A stretch of 7,280 nucleotides of DNA from contig JAEMTM010000049.1 of NCBI GenBank assembly GCA_016462305.1, positions 1 through 7,280 on the forward strand. The letters are read 5' to 3'. The position numbers and the translations under genes are program-made. Below, in pieces: positions 1 through 5,940 of the stretch (its first letter is position 1; the number at the start of each line of letters is the position of its first letter). The notes under the pieces were generated by a model. That model did no database searches. It had not been told where the DNA came from and worked only from the letters and a program-made list of their open reading frames with translations. The stretch is from Sphingomonadaceae bacterium. GTDB taxonomy: Bacteria > Pseudomonadota > Alphaproteobacteria > Sphingomonadales > Sphingomonadaceae.

Positions 1-591
1 GTGTTCGCCCTTGCCCGCTCGCTGCACGAAGAGGTTTATCGTCACGCATACGGAAACTTCGTTTTCAGGGGGCATTTTGTATCCGAGTTTAGAACCTCCA
101 AGCAAAAATTCACTGCGGAGGACATGTCAGTAGTCTCAACTTGGCTCAACGGCTTCGATTACCTTCGGCACGAAATGGGGCAACATGCAAATTTATCGCT
201 TCCGGAACAGATGGGTTTTTACCAAATGGGTCTGGAACCTGTGCCGGACGACAACGCTGCTGAATTGCAAATTAACATCCAAAGTCCTGGTGAAATCTTC
301 GTGAGAACGATAGGGCCATTTGCACTGGCCCTAATGGCTATGCTTCCCCTCGCGGCGTGCAATCCAACGGAGGTAGTCAACAATGGTGTGACCGTTAACC
401 TAAAAAAGGTCGGTGGAGCCACTTCTGACGTGCAAGGGCAAGTTGAGGAGTGCGTTAACGCGATGGCAAGGGCTTTGGGCGAATGTCGGCTGCAAGAGGC
501 AAATAGGTTGGGAACTCGCGCTAAAAGCGATGCAGCTATGACTACCGGCGCGACCTTGAAAGTTGCACCAAAAGGGAGTAAGGAGGAATAA
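1..591 (+). CDS. Unrecognised protein with an internal lipoprotein signal; possibly 5'-partial
   Basis: The frame is open from the first base to the TAA at 589-591 (196 codons if the GTG at base 1 is the start). No upstream sequence is visible, so that GTG may be an ordinary internal codon of a longer gene. I do not recognise the family. Residues 1-100 are soluble-looking and rich in aromatic and charged residues. Residues 101-120 form a textbook lipoprotein signal peptide: a short basic start (M-R), a hydrophobic core, then the lipobox L-A-A-C with C120. A second start at GTG 301 would give a 96-residue lipoprotein with mature Cys20 followed by Asn, which is compatible with outer-membrane retention. 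A weak GGTGA lies 7 bases before that GTG. Either two genes are fused in frame, or the lipoprotein starting at 301 is the real gene and the upstream frame is incidental. The remainder (residues 121-196) is small and hydrophilic with two further Cys. The gene is coupled to the next by a TAATG overlap. The coding nature of the 301-591 part is more certain than that of 1-300. Confidence 0.55.
   Translation: MFALARSLHEEVYRHAYGNFVFRGHFVSEFRTSKQKFTAEDMSVVSTWLNGFDYLRHEMGQHANLSLPEQMGFYQMGLEPVPDDNAAELQINIQSPGEIFVRTIGPFALALMAMLPLAACNPTEVVNNGVTVNLKKVGGATSDVQGQVEECVNAMARALGECRLQEANRLGTRAKSDAAMTTGATLKVAPKGSKEE
301..360 (+). other. Lipoprotein signal peptide and lipobox (alternative gene start at GTG 301)
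   Basis: These twenty codons begin with GTG and encode Met-Arg-Thr, about 14 mostly hydrophobic residues, and a final Leu-Ala-Ala-Cys, which fits the [LVI][AST][GA]C lipobox of signal peptidase II substrates. The Cys codon is at 358-360 and is followed by Asn, not Asp, so inner-membrane retention is not predicted. The n-region, core and lipobox have normal lengths, so this is unlikely to be a chance hydrophobic stretch. It argues for translation starting at 301. That start lacks a strong Shine-Dalgarno sequence. Confidence 0.6.
580..586 (+). promoter_or_regulatory. Strong Shine-Dalgarno sequence for the gene at 591
   Basis: AAGGAGG lies 4 bases before the ATG at 591, inside the last codons of the upstream gene. 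With the one-base TAATG stop/start overlap it fixes the start of the downstream gene and suggests translational coupling of the pair. It is the clearest ribosome-binding site in the window. Confidence 0.8.
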
Positions 592-1118
592 TGGCCTCAG
601 CCCCACCCCATCCTGCGCCAATTTCGCGCGACCAAATGGTACACTGGGTTAAACTCGCTATTGGGGGTGTGGTTTCGGCCTTGGCTGGTGGGTTTTTCGC
701 TGCGCTCTTCACATACAGTTTCACTGCCAAGCTAAATACGGAAGCAGCTTTGCAACAGCAATATCTTGCGGCGGCGCAAGATTTTAATGCAACGGGCGCG
801 CGCGTTGACGCTGCTATTACCGAGCTATCTGATAATGTGCTTGATAGTACTGATGTAGCGCAAGCGAAGCGGGAAGCGCGTCAAACTATCGCCGCTCACG
901 TTGCAGCCACGCAAGCTTTATCACCTGTAATCGGAACCGGAAACGCAGAAGCCTACATGGAAGGTCTTGCGACTCTTCGCGTACTCGTTGATAAAACTGG
1001 TGACGCAAGTGCGGCTTTAAAAACATCGCGCGCGCGCTTCGACTTGATGGACAACAGGCAGATCATGTTGGCAGAGGCAAGGCGCAGAATTTATGGAGAG
1101 CCTTCATCACGCTCGTGA
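591..1118 (+). CDS. Unrecognised membrane-anchored helical protein
   Basis: This encodes 175 residues. A proline-containing cytoplasmic N-terminus (1-19) is followed by one hydrophobic segment at about residues 20-42 (rich in Gly, Ala and Phe), then a long Ala/Gln/Glu/Arg-rich region (about 45-170) that should be mostly alpha-helical and may form coiled coil. There is no cleavage site after the hydrophobic segment, so I infer a single-span protein with an N-in orientation and a periplasmic helical domain. No enzymatic motif is visible and I do not recognise a named family. The start is set by the AAGGAGG four bases upstream and the TAATG overlap with the preceding, probably lipoprotein, gene. 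A small lipoprotein plus a single-span helical partner suggests a complex bridging inner and outer membranes, but that is inference from architecture only. The stop at 1116-1118 is followed by no clear terminator. Confidence 0.8.
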   Translation: MASAPPHPAPISRDQMVHWVKLAIGGVVSALAGGFFAALFTYSFTAKLNTEAALQQQYLAAAQDFNATGARVDAAITELSDNVLDSTDVAQAKREARQTIAAHVAATQALSPVIGTGNAEAYMEGLATLRVLVDKTGDASAALKTSRARFDLMDNRQIMLAEARRRIYGEPSSRS

Positions 1119-1215
1119 AGCTGGCAATATCACATTGTTCGTCAAAGAGCATAGGTGCTACCCAATGGGCAACGCTACCGCCTTTAACGCGATTTTGCAG
1201 GCGATGGCTGGATAG
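1093..1215 (+). CDS. Possible small ORF of 40 codons, doubtful
   Basis: An ATG at 1093, inside the 3' end of the preceding gene in another frame, opens a 40-residue frame ending at TAG 1213-1215. Its composition is protein-like (an amphipathic start with His, Glu and Arg, then an Ala/Asn-rich C-terminus), and an AAGG lies about 10 bases upstream. Against it are its shortness, its partial overlap with a real gene, and a competing minus-strand open frame over the same bases. No function can be proposed. Confidence 0.2.
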   Translation: MESLHHAREAGNITLFVKEHRCYPMGNATAFNAILQAMAG

Positions 1216-1391
1216 TCAAAATCAGTTCCGGCAACATCATCGAAGCGCAATTCCGACGGTTGAAACGATACTCCGCTTCCTTTGCATATTTTCAACGTCG
1301 CCTGCCTGATACGTGCATATTCGCGTTGGGCTTTGGCGCGGAACCGCTTGGTCTCATAATCCCATGACGGGCAACAAACCCCTATGGTCTA
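1119..1391. other. Intergenic stretch without a confident gene; minus-strand open frame lacking a start
   Basis: Between the left gene pair and the lexA control region I see no convincing gene or RNA. On the minus strand the frame from 1388 down to the TAG at 1160-1158 is open for 76 codons. It reads like protein (a basic, helical first half with many Lys and Arg, then an acidic Phe/Asp-rich part), but it has no ATG or GTG start and is closed upstream by a TAG at 1391-1389. That fits a gene remnant or the tail of a broken gene, yet it may be chance. The coupled left-hand genes also have no evident terminator here. Confidence 0.35.
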
Positions 1392-1411
1392 CGTATCTCA
1401 AAGGGGATACG
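1392..1411. repeat. Inverted repeat upstream of the lexA promoter
   Basis: CGTATC (1392-1397) and GATACG (1406-1411) form a perfect 6-bp inverted repeat around an 8-base centre. There is no T-run on either side, so an intrinsic terminator is unlikely. It sits just upstream of a second palindrome and the -35 hexamer of lexA, so it could be a protein-binding site or a small hairpin at the end of the left-hand transcript. Confidence 0.4.
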
Positions 1412-1421
1412 CACATTGTGC
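1411..1421. promoter_or_regulatory. 11-bp palindrome abutting the lexA -35 hexamer
   Basis: GCACATTGTGC is a perfect palindrome around a single central T. It ends directly at the proposed -35 hexamer (1422-1427). This position is typical of an activator or repressor operator, but I cannot name the protein. It is unrelated in sequence to the LexA boxes downstream. Confidence 0.35.
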
Positions 1422-1448
1422 TTGACTTAACCGCTTTTGTTCTCTAAT
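1422..1448 (+). promoter_or_regulatory. Probable lexA promoter
   Basis: TTGACT at 1422-1427 matches the sigma-70-type -35 consensus in five of six positions. The best -10 candidate is TCTAAT (1443-1448, five of six to TATAAT) after a short 15-base spacer; TAATCG at 1445-1450 would give a 17-base spacer with a poorer hexamer. Either way the -10 element lies inside the first LexA box, as expected for a LexA-repressed promoter. Confidence 0.6.
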
Positions 1449-1464
1449 CGTTCCTTTCATGTTC
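1439..1464 (+). promoter_or_regulatory. LexA operator: three phased GTTC half-sites (SOS box)
   Basis: GTTC occurs at 1439-1442, 1450-1453 and 1461-1464, each pair separated by exactly 7 bases. GTTC-N7-GTTC is the established LexA box of alphaproteobacteria. Here a third half-site in the same 11-bp phase creates two overlapping boxes. They cover the probable -10 element and the transcription start region, 21 bases before the lexA ATG. This indicates autoregulation of lexA by its own product and relief when RecA stimulates LexA self-cleavage. Confidence 0.85.
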
Positions 1465-1484
1465 AACAGGATGGGACCCTGAAT

Positions 1485-2168
1485 ATGCTCACGGCGAAAC
1501 AGCACGAACTGCTTATATTCATTAATCAGCGATTGGACGAAAGTGGCATTTCCCCTTCGTTTGAGGAAATGAAAGAGGCGCTTGATCTGAAGAGTAAATC
1601 CGGGGTGCACCGTTTGATTGGCGCATTGGAAGAACGCGGTTTTATTCGGCGGTTGGCCAACCGTGCGCGCGCGCTTGAGGTTATGAAAATGCCCGAAGGC
1701 GGGAATGTGGGCGGTAACAATGTGGCCCGTTTTGCGCCTGTGAAGGAAAGCAAAGCGCAAATTCAGATTCCGGTTGCCGCCAATGATGTTATGGAAATTC
1801 CCTTCCACGGCAAGATTGCTGCCGGTGTGCCGATTGAGGCGCTTGAAGGTCAGAATTCATTATCGGTGCCGATGGCATTATTGGGTGCAGGTGAGCATTA
1901 TGCGCTTGAGGTGTCCGGCGATTCGATGATTGAGGCGGGGATATTGGATGGCGATTATGCCCTGATCCGTAAGGCAAACACGGCGCGCGATGGCGAAATT
2001 GTGGTGGCGTTGGTGCGCGGCGAAGAAGCAACATTGAAATATCTGCGCCGTGAAGGTCAACAAATCCGCCTTGACCCCGCCAATGGGAGTTATGAACCGC
2101 AATATTATGCGCCGCATGAGGTTGAGGTGCAGGGTAAGCTCGCCGGACTGTTGCGCCGCTATCATTGA
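1485..2168 (+). CDS. lexA: LexA, SOS response repressor
   Basis: LexA represses DNA-damage genes and cleaves itself when stimulated by RecA bound to single-stranded DNA. The product is 227 residues, normal for alphaproteobacteria. Residues 1-65 are the winged-helix DNA-binding domain, with the family start MLTAKQHELL and the recognition region around 36-60. A Gly/Asn-rich linker lies at about 70-100. The C-terminal S24 peptidase domain has the Ala113-Gly114 cleavage site, the nucleophile Ser147 in SGDSM, and the general base Lys185 in ATLKYL, so self-cleavage should work. I chose ATG 1485 because the family begins there; a TTG at 1437 would add 16 residues and lie within the promoter. A GGGA at 1473-1476 lies 8 bases upstream. 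The GTTC repeats ahead of it imply autoregulation. Its 3' end overlaps the convergent comEC by 7 bases. Confidence 0.97.
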   Translation: MLTAKQHELLIFINQRLDESGISPSFEEMKEALDLKSKSGVHRLIGALEERGFIRRLANRARALEVMKMPEGGNVGGNNVARFAPVKESKAQIQIPVAANDVMEIPFHGKIAAGVPIEALEGQNSLSVPMALLGAGEHYALEVSGDSMIEAGILDGDYALIRKANTARDGEIVVALVRGEEATLKYLRREGQQIRLDPANGSYEPQYYAPHEVEVQGKLAGLLRRYH

Positions 2169-4312
2169 TGGGATGCGTCCGCCGTGCGTGCAGCATGGGC
2201 AGCCTGCACCCAAGGCATATGGCGGTTGCTTTCGTTTGCCGTGACCACGCGTTGTGCATCCAGATAAAAGGCCAGACCGCCGCTTTGTTCAAGCAATCGG
2301 CGGTCCGCCTTTATCCATTTGGGGCGGCAGGATTGCGGCAACCATCGGTCGCTCACGACGATGTCGACGCGTTTGCACGCTGCGGCCATTTCCATGGACG
2401 CTATGGGGGTGCGTGTTCTGGTGGCCAACAATGACCATGATCGCTTTGCACCCGTCACGGTCATCACGCAATTGTCCAACGTGCATCGGACGCCGGGCCA
2501 GTCCTCAATCGGCGTAGCTTTTGCAAAACTTCCGGCTTTTTCAAAAATCATCCCGCGGACAAAATCACCCGCCCTTCCGCGCAGTAACGCAACGTCACCA
2601 TCTGCGCTGACCAAGGCCAAATGCTTGCCATCGCCCGTCACCAGAATATCCGGTCGTGGCGCCGTCACCATTGCGATGATGCCAATCGCGCACAACGGAA
2701 CACCACAATAACGGACGCCACTTGTCAGCAAGCCAAATATCAACGCGCCAATAACGAAAGCAGCAAAGGCCCATATCGGCATCGCAGGCATCATAGTGAC
2801 CGCGCCGGGCAGGCCACTGACGGAATGCGCGAGCGCCAAAATCGCGGCGATGCCCTGCCCCGCCAGCCACCAAAATGGCTGCCCCAAGCCAATCACGTCA
2901 AAAACCAACGCCAATGCCTCCAACGGCATGATGATGAACGTCGTCATCGGGATGGCCACCACATTGGCCAAGGCACCGTAAAGCCCTGCCTTGTGAAAAT
3001 GAAACAGGGCGATGGGGGTAAGGACAAGCTCAATGGCCACGCCAGTCAGGATGAGCGACCCGACCGCCCGCGCCGCCTTTCGCGCCAGGCTTTCGTCGCG
3101 CCGTTCGGTCAGTCGCCTTATGAACGGCAGATCATGCAGGACGACGATGGTCGCAACGGCGGCAAAGCTGAGTTGAAAACTCGGCCCAGATATGGCCTCG
3201 GGCCAGAATATCAACACTATTAACGCACCAAAGGCCACCAATCGCAGCGTGAGCGCATCGCGCCCCAACGCCAGCGCAATCAAGATGAGGATCGCAGCGA
3301 TGCACGATCGAACCGTTGGCACTTCGGCCCCTGTGAGCAATGTATAGGCCAGCGCAGCTAAAGCTGCCGTTGCTGCGGCAATGACGGGTATGGGAATCCG
3401 CAATGCAAGCCATGACGACAAAGACAAAAGGCGGCTGACCGCGATGAAAATGAACCCGACCACCGCCGTCACATGCAGCCCGCTGATGGATAGAAGGTGC
3501 GCCAAACCGCTGTCCCGCATGGCCTGTGCATCGGCTAGGCTGATATGCCCCTGATCGCCGGTAACCAGTGCCGCGCCTATGGCACCGCTCCCTGGGGGCA
3601 TGGATGCCAGTATATGCTCCGTTAGCGCGGTGCGCTGCGTCGCGAACCATGCCCCGCCATCTGCTTTCTGAAAAAGCCGGACATCGCCCAAAGCCGTTCC
3701 GGTCGCGCCAATCTGTTGAAACCACGCGCGCCGGGCAAAGTCATATCCGCCGGGCAAAGTTGGCCCAGCAGGGGGCAGCAGGCGCGCACGCAGGCGAATG
3801 ATCGCGCCGGGCCGAAAGTCGTCTTGATATTGTTCCGGTGACAGGTTCACCCGCACAAAAGGCGGCAAGTCCGAACTATTGCCAGTGGCGAGCCGCAGCC
3901 GGTAAACATTGCGCGCGGAGATGTTTTCAACCGCTTCAACCCGCCCATAAAACTCCCCAGTCCATATTTTTCCTAACACTGGCTGGGCAACGGTCGTTGA
4001 TCGAAAGGCAATCAGGAAAAAACCAAGCAATATCGCAACAGCAGCCATTCGGGCCATTTGCCGCAACCGGCTATAGGGTGGTGCCAATTTCCCCAAAAGC
4101 AACAAGGATACGCATGACATTGCCAATCCTGCCCAAGCAGATGTGCCAAAAAACTGCCAGAATGTGACACCGAATCCGATACCAACGGGTAGCCATAAGG
4201 GTAATTGGTCGCGTTCGCGGTCGAGCCAGTTTTCCAGAACGGCAAACAGCGTTCTTGACGCACCGAATCGGATGTTTCCGTCCTCAGCCAAATTGTCAGA
4301 ATTCTGTTCCAC
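2162..4312 (-). CDS. comEC: ComEC/Rec2-type DNA-uptake channel protein
   Basis: ComEC carries single-stranded DNA across the inner membrane during natural transformation. The product is 716 residues. After N-terminal membrane segments (about 38-77 and 88-104) comes an OB-fold domain of the DUF4131 type (about 110-215). The polytopic Competence domain (about 235-545) shows family motifs: HLLSISGLHV at 272-281, PTVRS at 332-336, and SFQLSFAAVA at 378-387. The C-terminal domain (about 552-695) sits where other ComECs have a metallo-beta-lactamase nuclease, but no HxHxDH metal-binding motif is present. From memory of the family, this degenerate form is usual in sphingomonads. It starts at GTG 4312-4310; an in-frame TAA nine bases upstream leaves no earlier start, and no good Shine-Dalgarno sequence is visible. 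No other competence gene is in the window, so transformability cannot be judged. It is divergent from gltA and convergent with lexA. Confidence 0.93.
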   Translation of the reverse strand: MEQNSDNLAEDGNIRFGASRTLFAVLENWLDRERDQLPLWLPVGIGFGVTFWQFFGTSAWAGLAMSCVSLLLLGKLAPPYSRLRQMARMAAVAILLGFFLIAFRSTTVAQPVLGKIWTGEFYGRVEAVENISARNVYRLRLATGNSSDLPPFVRVNLSPEQYQDDFRPGAIIRLRARLLPPAGPTLPGGYDFARRAWFQQIGATGTALGDVRLFQKADGGAWFATQRTALTEHILASMPPGSGAIGAALVTGDQGHISLADAQAMRDSGLAHLLSISGLHVTAVVGFIFIAVSRLLSLSSWLALRIPIPVIAAATAALAALAYTLLTGAEVPTVRSCIAAILILIALALGRDALTLRLVAFGALIVLIFWPEAISGPSFQLSFAAVATIVVLHDLPFIRRLTERRDESLARKAARAVGSLILTGVAIELVLTPIALFHFHKAGLYGALANVVAIPMTTFIIMPLEALALVFDVIGLGQPFWWLAGQGIAAILALAHSVSGLPGAVTMMPAMPIWAFAAFVIGALIFGLLTSGVRYCGVPLCAIGIIAMVTAPRPDILVTGDGKHLALVSADGDVALLRGRAGDFVRGMIFEKAGSFAKATPIEDWPGVRCTLDNCVMTVTGAKRSWSLLATRTRTPIASMEMAAACKRVDIVVSDRWLPQSCRPKWIKADRRLLEQSGGLAFYLDAQRVVTANESNRHMPWVQAAHAARTADASHQ

Positions 4313-4373
4313 GGCAGCTATTTAGCACCAAGAAATGAAAGCGCAATTTATCCGCGATGCACAAGCTATTGTT

Positions 4374-4403
4374 TGCCTTGACGCCCATGGAATTTCCTAT
4401 CAT
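4374..4403 (+). promoter_or_regulatory. Candidate gltA promoter
   Basis: TTGCCT (4374-4379, four of six to TTGACA) and TATCAT (4398-4403, five of six to TATAAT) are 18 bases apart. An overlapping TTGACG at 4378-4383 matches the -35 consensus better but leaves only 14 bases to the same -10. If used, the gltA transcript would have a leader of about 150 bases. This is a pattern match only. Confidence 0.35.
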
Positions 4404-4473
4404 TGGGCTAGGCAACGACATAGCCATATTCTCCCCACGAAACATTGGCACTTGAAGGGCCTTAGATTGTCGT

Positions 4474-4496
4474 CACGGGGTCTCCCGCGTCCCGTG
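4474..4496 (+). repeat. Inverted repeat in the gltA leader
   Basis: CACGGG (4474-4479) and CCCGTG (4491-4496) form a 6-bp GC-rich stem around 11 bases. The same CGGG (4476-4479) can instead pair with CCCG at 4484-4487 in a tighter 4-bp hairpin, so two mutually exclusive folds are possible. An A-rich stretch follows 5 bases downstream (4502-4507). No T-run follows, so it is not a standard terminator. Confidence 0.35.
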
Positions 4497-4561
4497 TCAT
4501 TAAAAAATGCCTTTGTAAAAAAGCAGCCCGGTAAATAGCTTAGTAGATATGGAGTTTCAAA

Positions 4562-5848
4562 ATGGCCGATAAAAACGCAACGCTCACCGTTGGCGGCACC
4601 AGCTATGACTTGCCTATCATGCAGGGTTCAGAAGGCCCTGACGTGATCGACATCCGCAAGCTCTATGGGGAGTCGGACCATTTCACCTTTGACCCTGGCT
4701 TCACATCGACGGCAAGCTGCGAATCGGCGCTGACCTTTATTGATGGTGACAAGGGTATTCTTTTGCATCGGGGTTACTCCATTGAGGAATTGTCCGAACA
4801 TTCGAGCTTCATGGAAGTGTCCTATCTGCTGTTGAACGGCGAGCTGCCGAACAAGGCGCAATTGGACAAGTTCAGCCACACCATTTCGCGGCACACGATG
4901 TTGCACGAACAATTGGCTACTTTTTACCGTGGTTTCCGCCGCGATGCCCACCCCATGGCCATCATGTGCGGCGTGGTTGGCGCGCTATCGGCGTTTTACC
5001 ATGACTCCACCGATATAAGCGACCCAACCCACCGAATGATTTCAAGCCATCGTTTGATCGCCAAAATGCCCACAATCGCGGCCATGGCGTACAAATATTC
5101 GGTCGGGCAGCCTTTTGTCTATCCCGACAACAACTTGTCCTACACTGGCAATTTCCTGCGCATGACTTTTGGTGTTCCAGCGGAAAAATATGTTGTGAAC
5201 CCTGTTATTGAACGCGCATTGGACCGGATATTCATCCTCCATGCCGACCATGAACAAAACGCATCCACATCGACCGTGCGCTTGGCCGGATCATCGGGTG
5301 CCAATCCGTTTGCGTGCATCGCCGCCGGTATCGCTTGCCTGTGGGGCCCAGCCCATGGCGGCGCGAACGAGGCTGCATTGAACATGCTACGCGAAATCGG
5401 CACACCTGACCGGATCCCGCATTATATTGAACGGGCAAAGGACAAGAATGACCCGTTCCGTTTAATGGGCTTTGGACATCGGGTTTACAAAAATTATGAC
5501 CCGCGTGCGACCGTCATGCAGAAAACGGTGCGTGAAGTGCTTACCGAATTGAATATCAGCGACCCGATTTTCGACGTGGCGATGCAGTTGGAAGAAATGG
5601 CGTTGAACGACCCCTATTTCATAGAGAAAAAGCTGTTCCCGAATGTCGATTTCTATTCCGGCATTATCCTGTCGGCGATTGGTTTCCCGACCGAAATGTT
5701 CACCGTATTATTCGCATTGTCGCGCACGGTTGGCTGGGTTGCCCAGTGGAATGAAATGATTTCGGACCCCGCACAGAAAATTGGCCGCCCGCGTCAGTTG
5801 TATACCGGACCAAATCACCGTCCTTATCCGAGCCTAGACGCACGCTGA
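4562..5848 (+). CDS. gltA: Citrate synthase, type II
   Basis: GltA condenses oxaloacetate with acetyl-CoA to form citrate and CoA, the first step of the TCA cycle, in the cytoplasm. The product is 428 residues, essentially the length of E. coli GltA. All key residues are visible: His227 and His230 in HADHEQNAST, catalytic His265 in GPAHGG, oxaloacetate-binding His306 and Arg315 in the GFGHRVYK...DPRA block, and catalytic Asp363 in NVDFYSG. The C-terminal GRPRQLYTG block supplies the further substrate-binding arginine. The N-terminal beta-rich extension (about 1-50) typical of the hexameric, NADH-sensitive type II group is present; whether this enzyme is NADH-regulated cannot be told. The ATG is preceded by GGAG (4551-4554) at 7 bases. 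It is divergent from comEC and followed by a hairpin-rich region with a likely terminator. It appears to be a single-gene transcription unit. Confidence 0.97.
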   Translation: MADKNATLTVGGTSYDLPIMQGSEGPDVIDIRKLYGESDHFTFDPGFTSTASCESALTFIDGDKGILLHRGYSIEELSEHSSFMEVSYLLLNGELPNKAQLDKFSHTISRHTMLHEQLATFYRGFRRDAHPMAIMCGVVGALSAFYHDSTDISDPTHRMISSHRLIAKMPTIAAMAYKYSVGQPFVYPDNNLSYTGNFLRMTFGVPAEKYVVNPVIERALDRIFILHADHEQNASTSTVRLAGSSGANPFACIAAGIACLWGPAHGGANEAALNMLREIGTPDRIPHYIERAKDKNDPFRLMGFGHRVYKNYDPRATVMQKTVREVLTELNISDPIFDVAMQLEEMALNDPYFIEKKLFPNVDFYSGIILSAIGFPTEMFTVLFALSRTVGWVAQWNEMISDPAQKIGRPRQLYTGPNHRPYPSLDAR

Positions 5849-5857
5849 TTTATCGGG

Positions 5858-5890
5858 GAAGGCGCATGGTAAAGATTACCCTCCGCCTTC
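5858..5890. repeat. Long imperfect inverted repeat just after gltA
   Basis: GAAGGCG (5858-5864) pairs with CGCCTTC (5884-5890), and inside it GGTAA (5868-5872) pairs with TTACC (5876-5880) around a 3-base loop. A symmetric 3x3 internal loop separates the two stems, giving 12 base pairs in 33 bases. It lies 9 bases after the gltA stop. No T-run follows, so it may protect the mRNA 3' end rather than terminate transcription. Confidence 0.6.
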
Positions 5891-5902
5891 GGCATCTCCG
5901 AC

Positions 5903-5933
5903 GGTAAGGTCGCCGCCCATCGCCCGACCTACC
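5903..5933. repeat. Second inverted repeat in the gltA 3' region
   Basis: AGGTCG (5907-5912) pairs with CGACCT (5925-5930), and with A5906 bulged the stem extends by GGT/ACC (5903-5905 with 5931-5933), making 9 base pairs around a 12-base loop. No T-run follows. It could be part of a folded 3' untranslated region. Confidence 0.45.
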
Positions 5934-5940
5934 CAAAAGT

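Larger units (their letters stand above)
4313..4561. other. Divergent intergenic region between comEC and gltA
   Basis: These 249 bases must hold the promoters for both flanking genes. On the plus strand I see a possible gltA promoter at 4374-4403 and a GC-rich inverted repeat at 4474-4496 in the presumed leader. No convincing comEC promoter could be picked. A 67-codon plus-strand ORF (4335-4538) lacks a ribosome-binding site and is probably not a gene. No RNA gene is recognisable. Confidence 0.6.

Noticed and set aside
1..75. Minus-strand frame with ATG at 75-73 running off the left edge, with GGAGG upstream
   Set aside because: The GGAGG is 19 bases from the ATG, too far, and the plus-strand frame over the same bases is longer; only 25 codons are visible.
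591..1118. Chemoreceptor or secretion-adaptor identity for the anchored helical protein
   Set aside because: A single N-terminal span and helical body are too generic; no signalling or adaptor motifs are present.
1115..1309. 64-codon plus-strand ORF starting with a GTGA overlap
   Set aside because: No ribosome-binding site, composition not protein-like, and other frames over the same bases look no worse; chance overlap.
1347..1382. Plus-strand string TTGGTCTCATAATCCCA resembling a Met tRNA anticodon arm, as at an integration site
   Set aside because: The arm has mismatches, and no T-arm, D-arm or acceptor stem can be drawn; not a tRNA and too weak for an att-site claim.
1437..1484. Upstream TTG start adding 16 residues to LexA
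   Set aside because: It lies inside the LexA operator and promoter; the family begins at MLTAKQ, encoded from 1485.
1526..2292. Several minus-strand open frames across lexA
   Set aside because: They are antisense shadows of a well-supported gene.
4335..4538. 67-codon plus-strand ORF in the comEC-gltA gap
   Set aside because: No Shine-Dalgarno sequence; the product is rich in His, Arg and Lys without a recognisable pattern; it runs over the presumed gltA promoter and leader.
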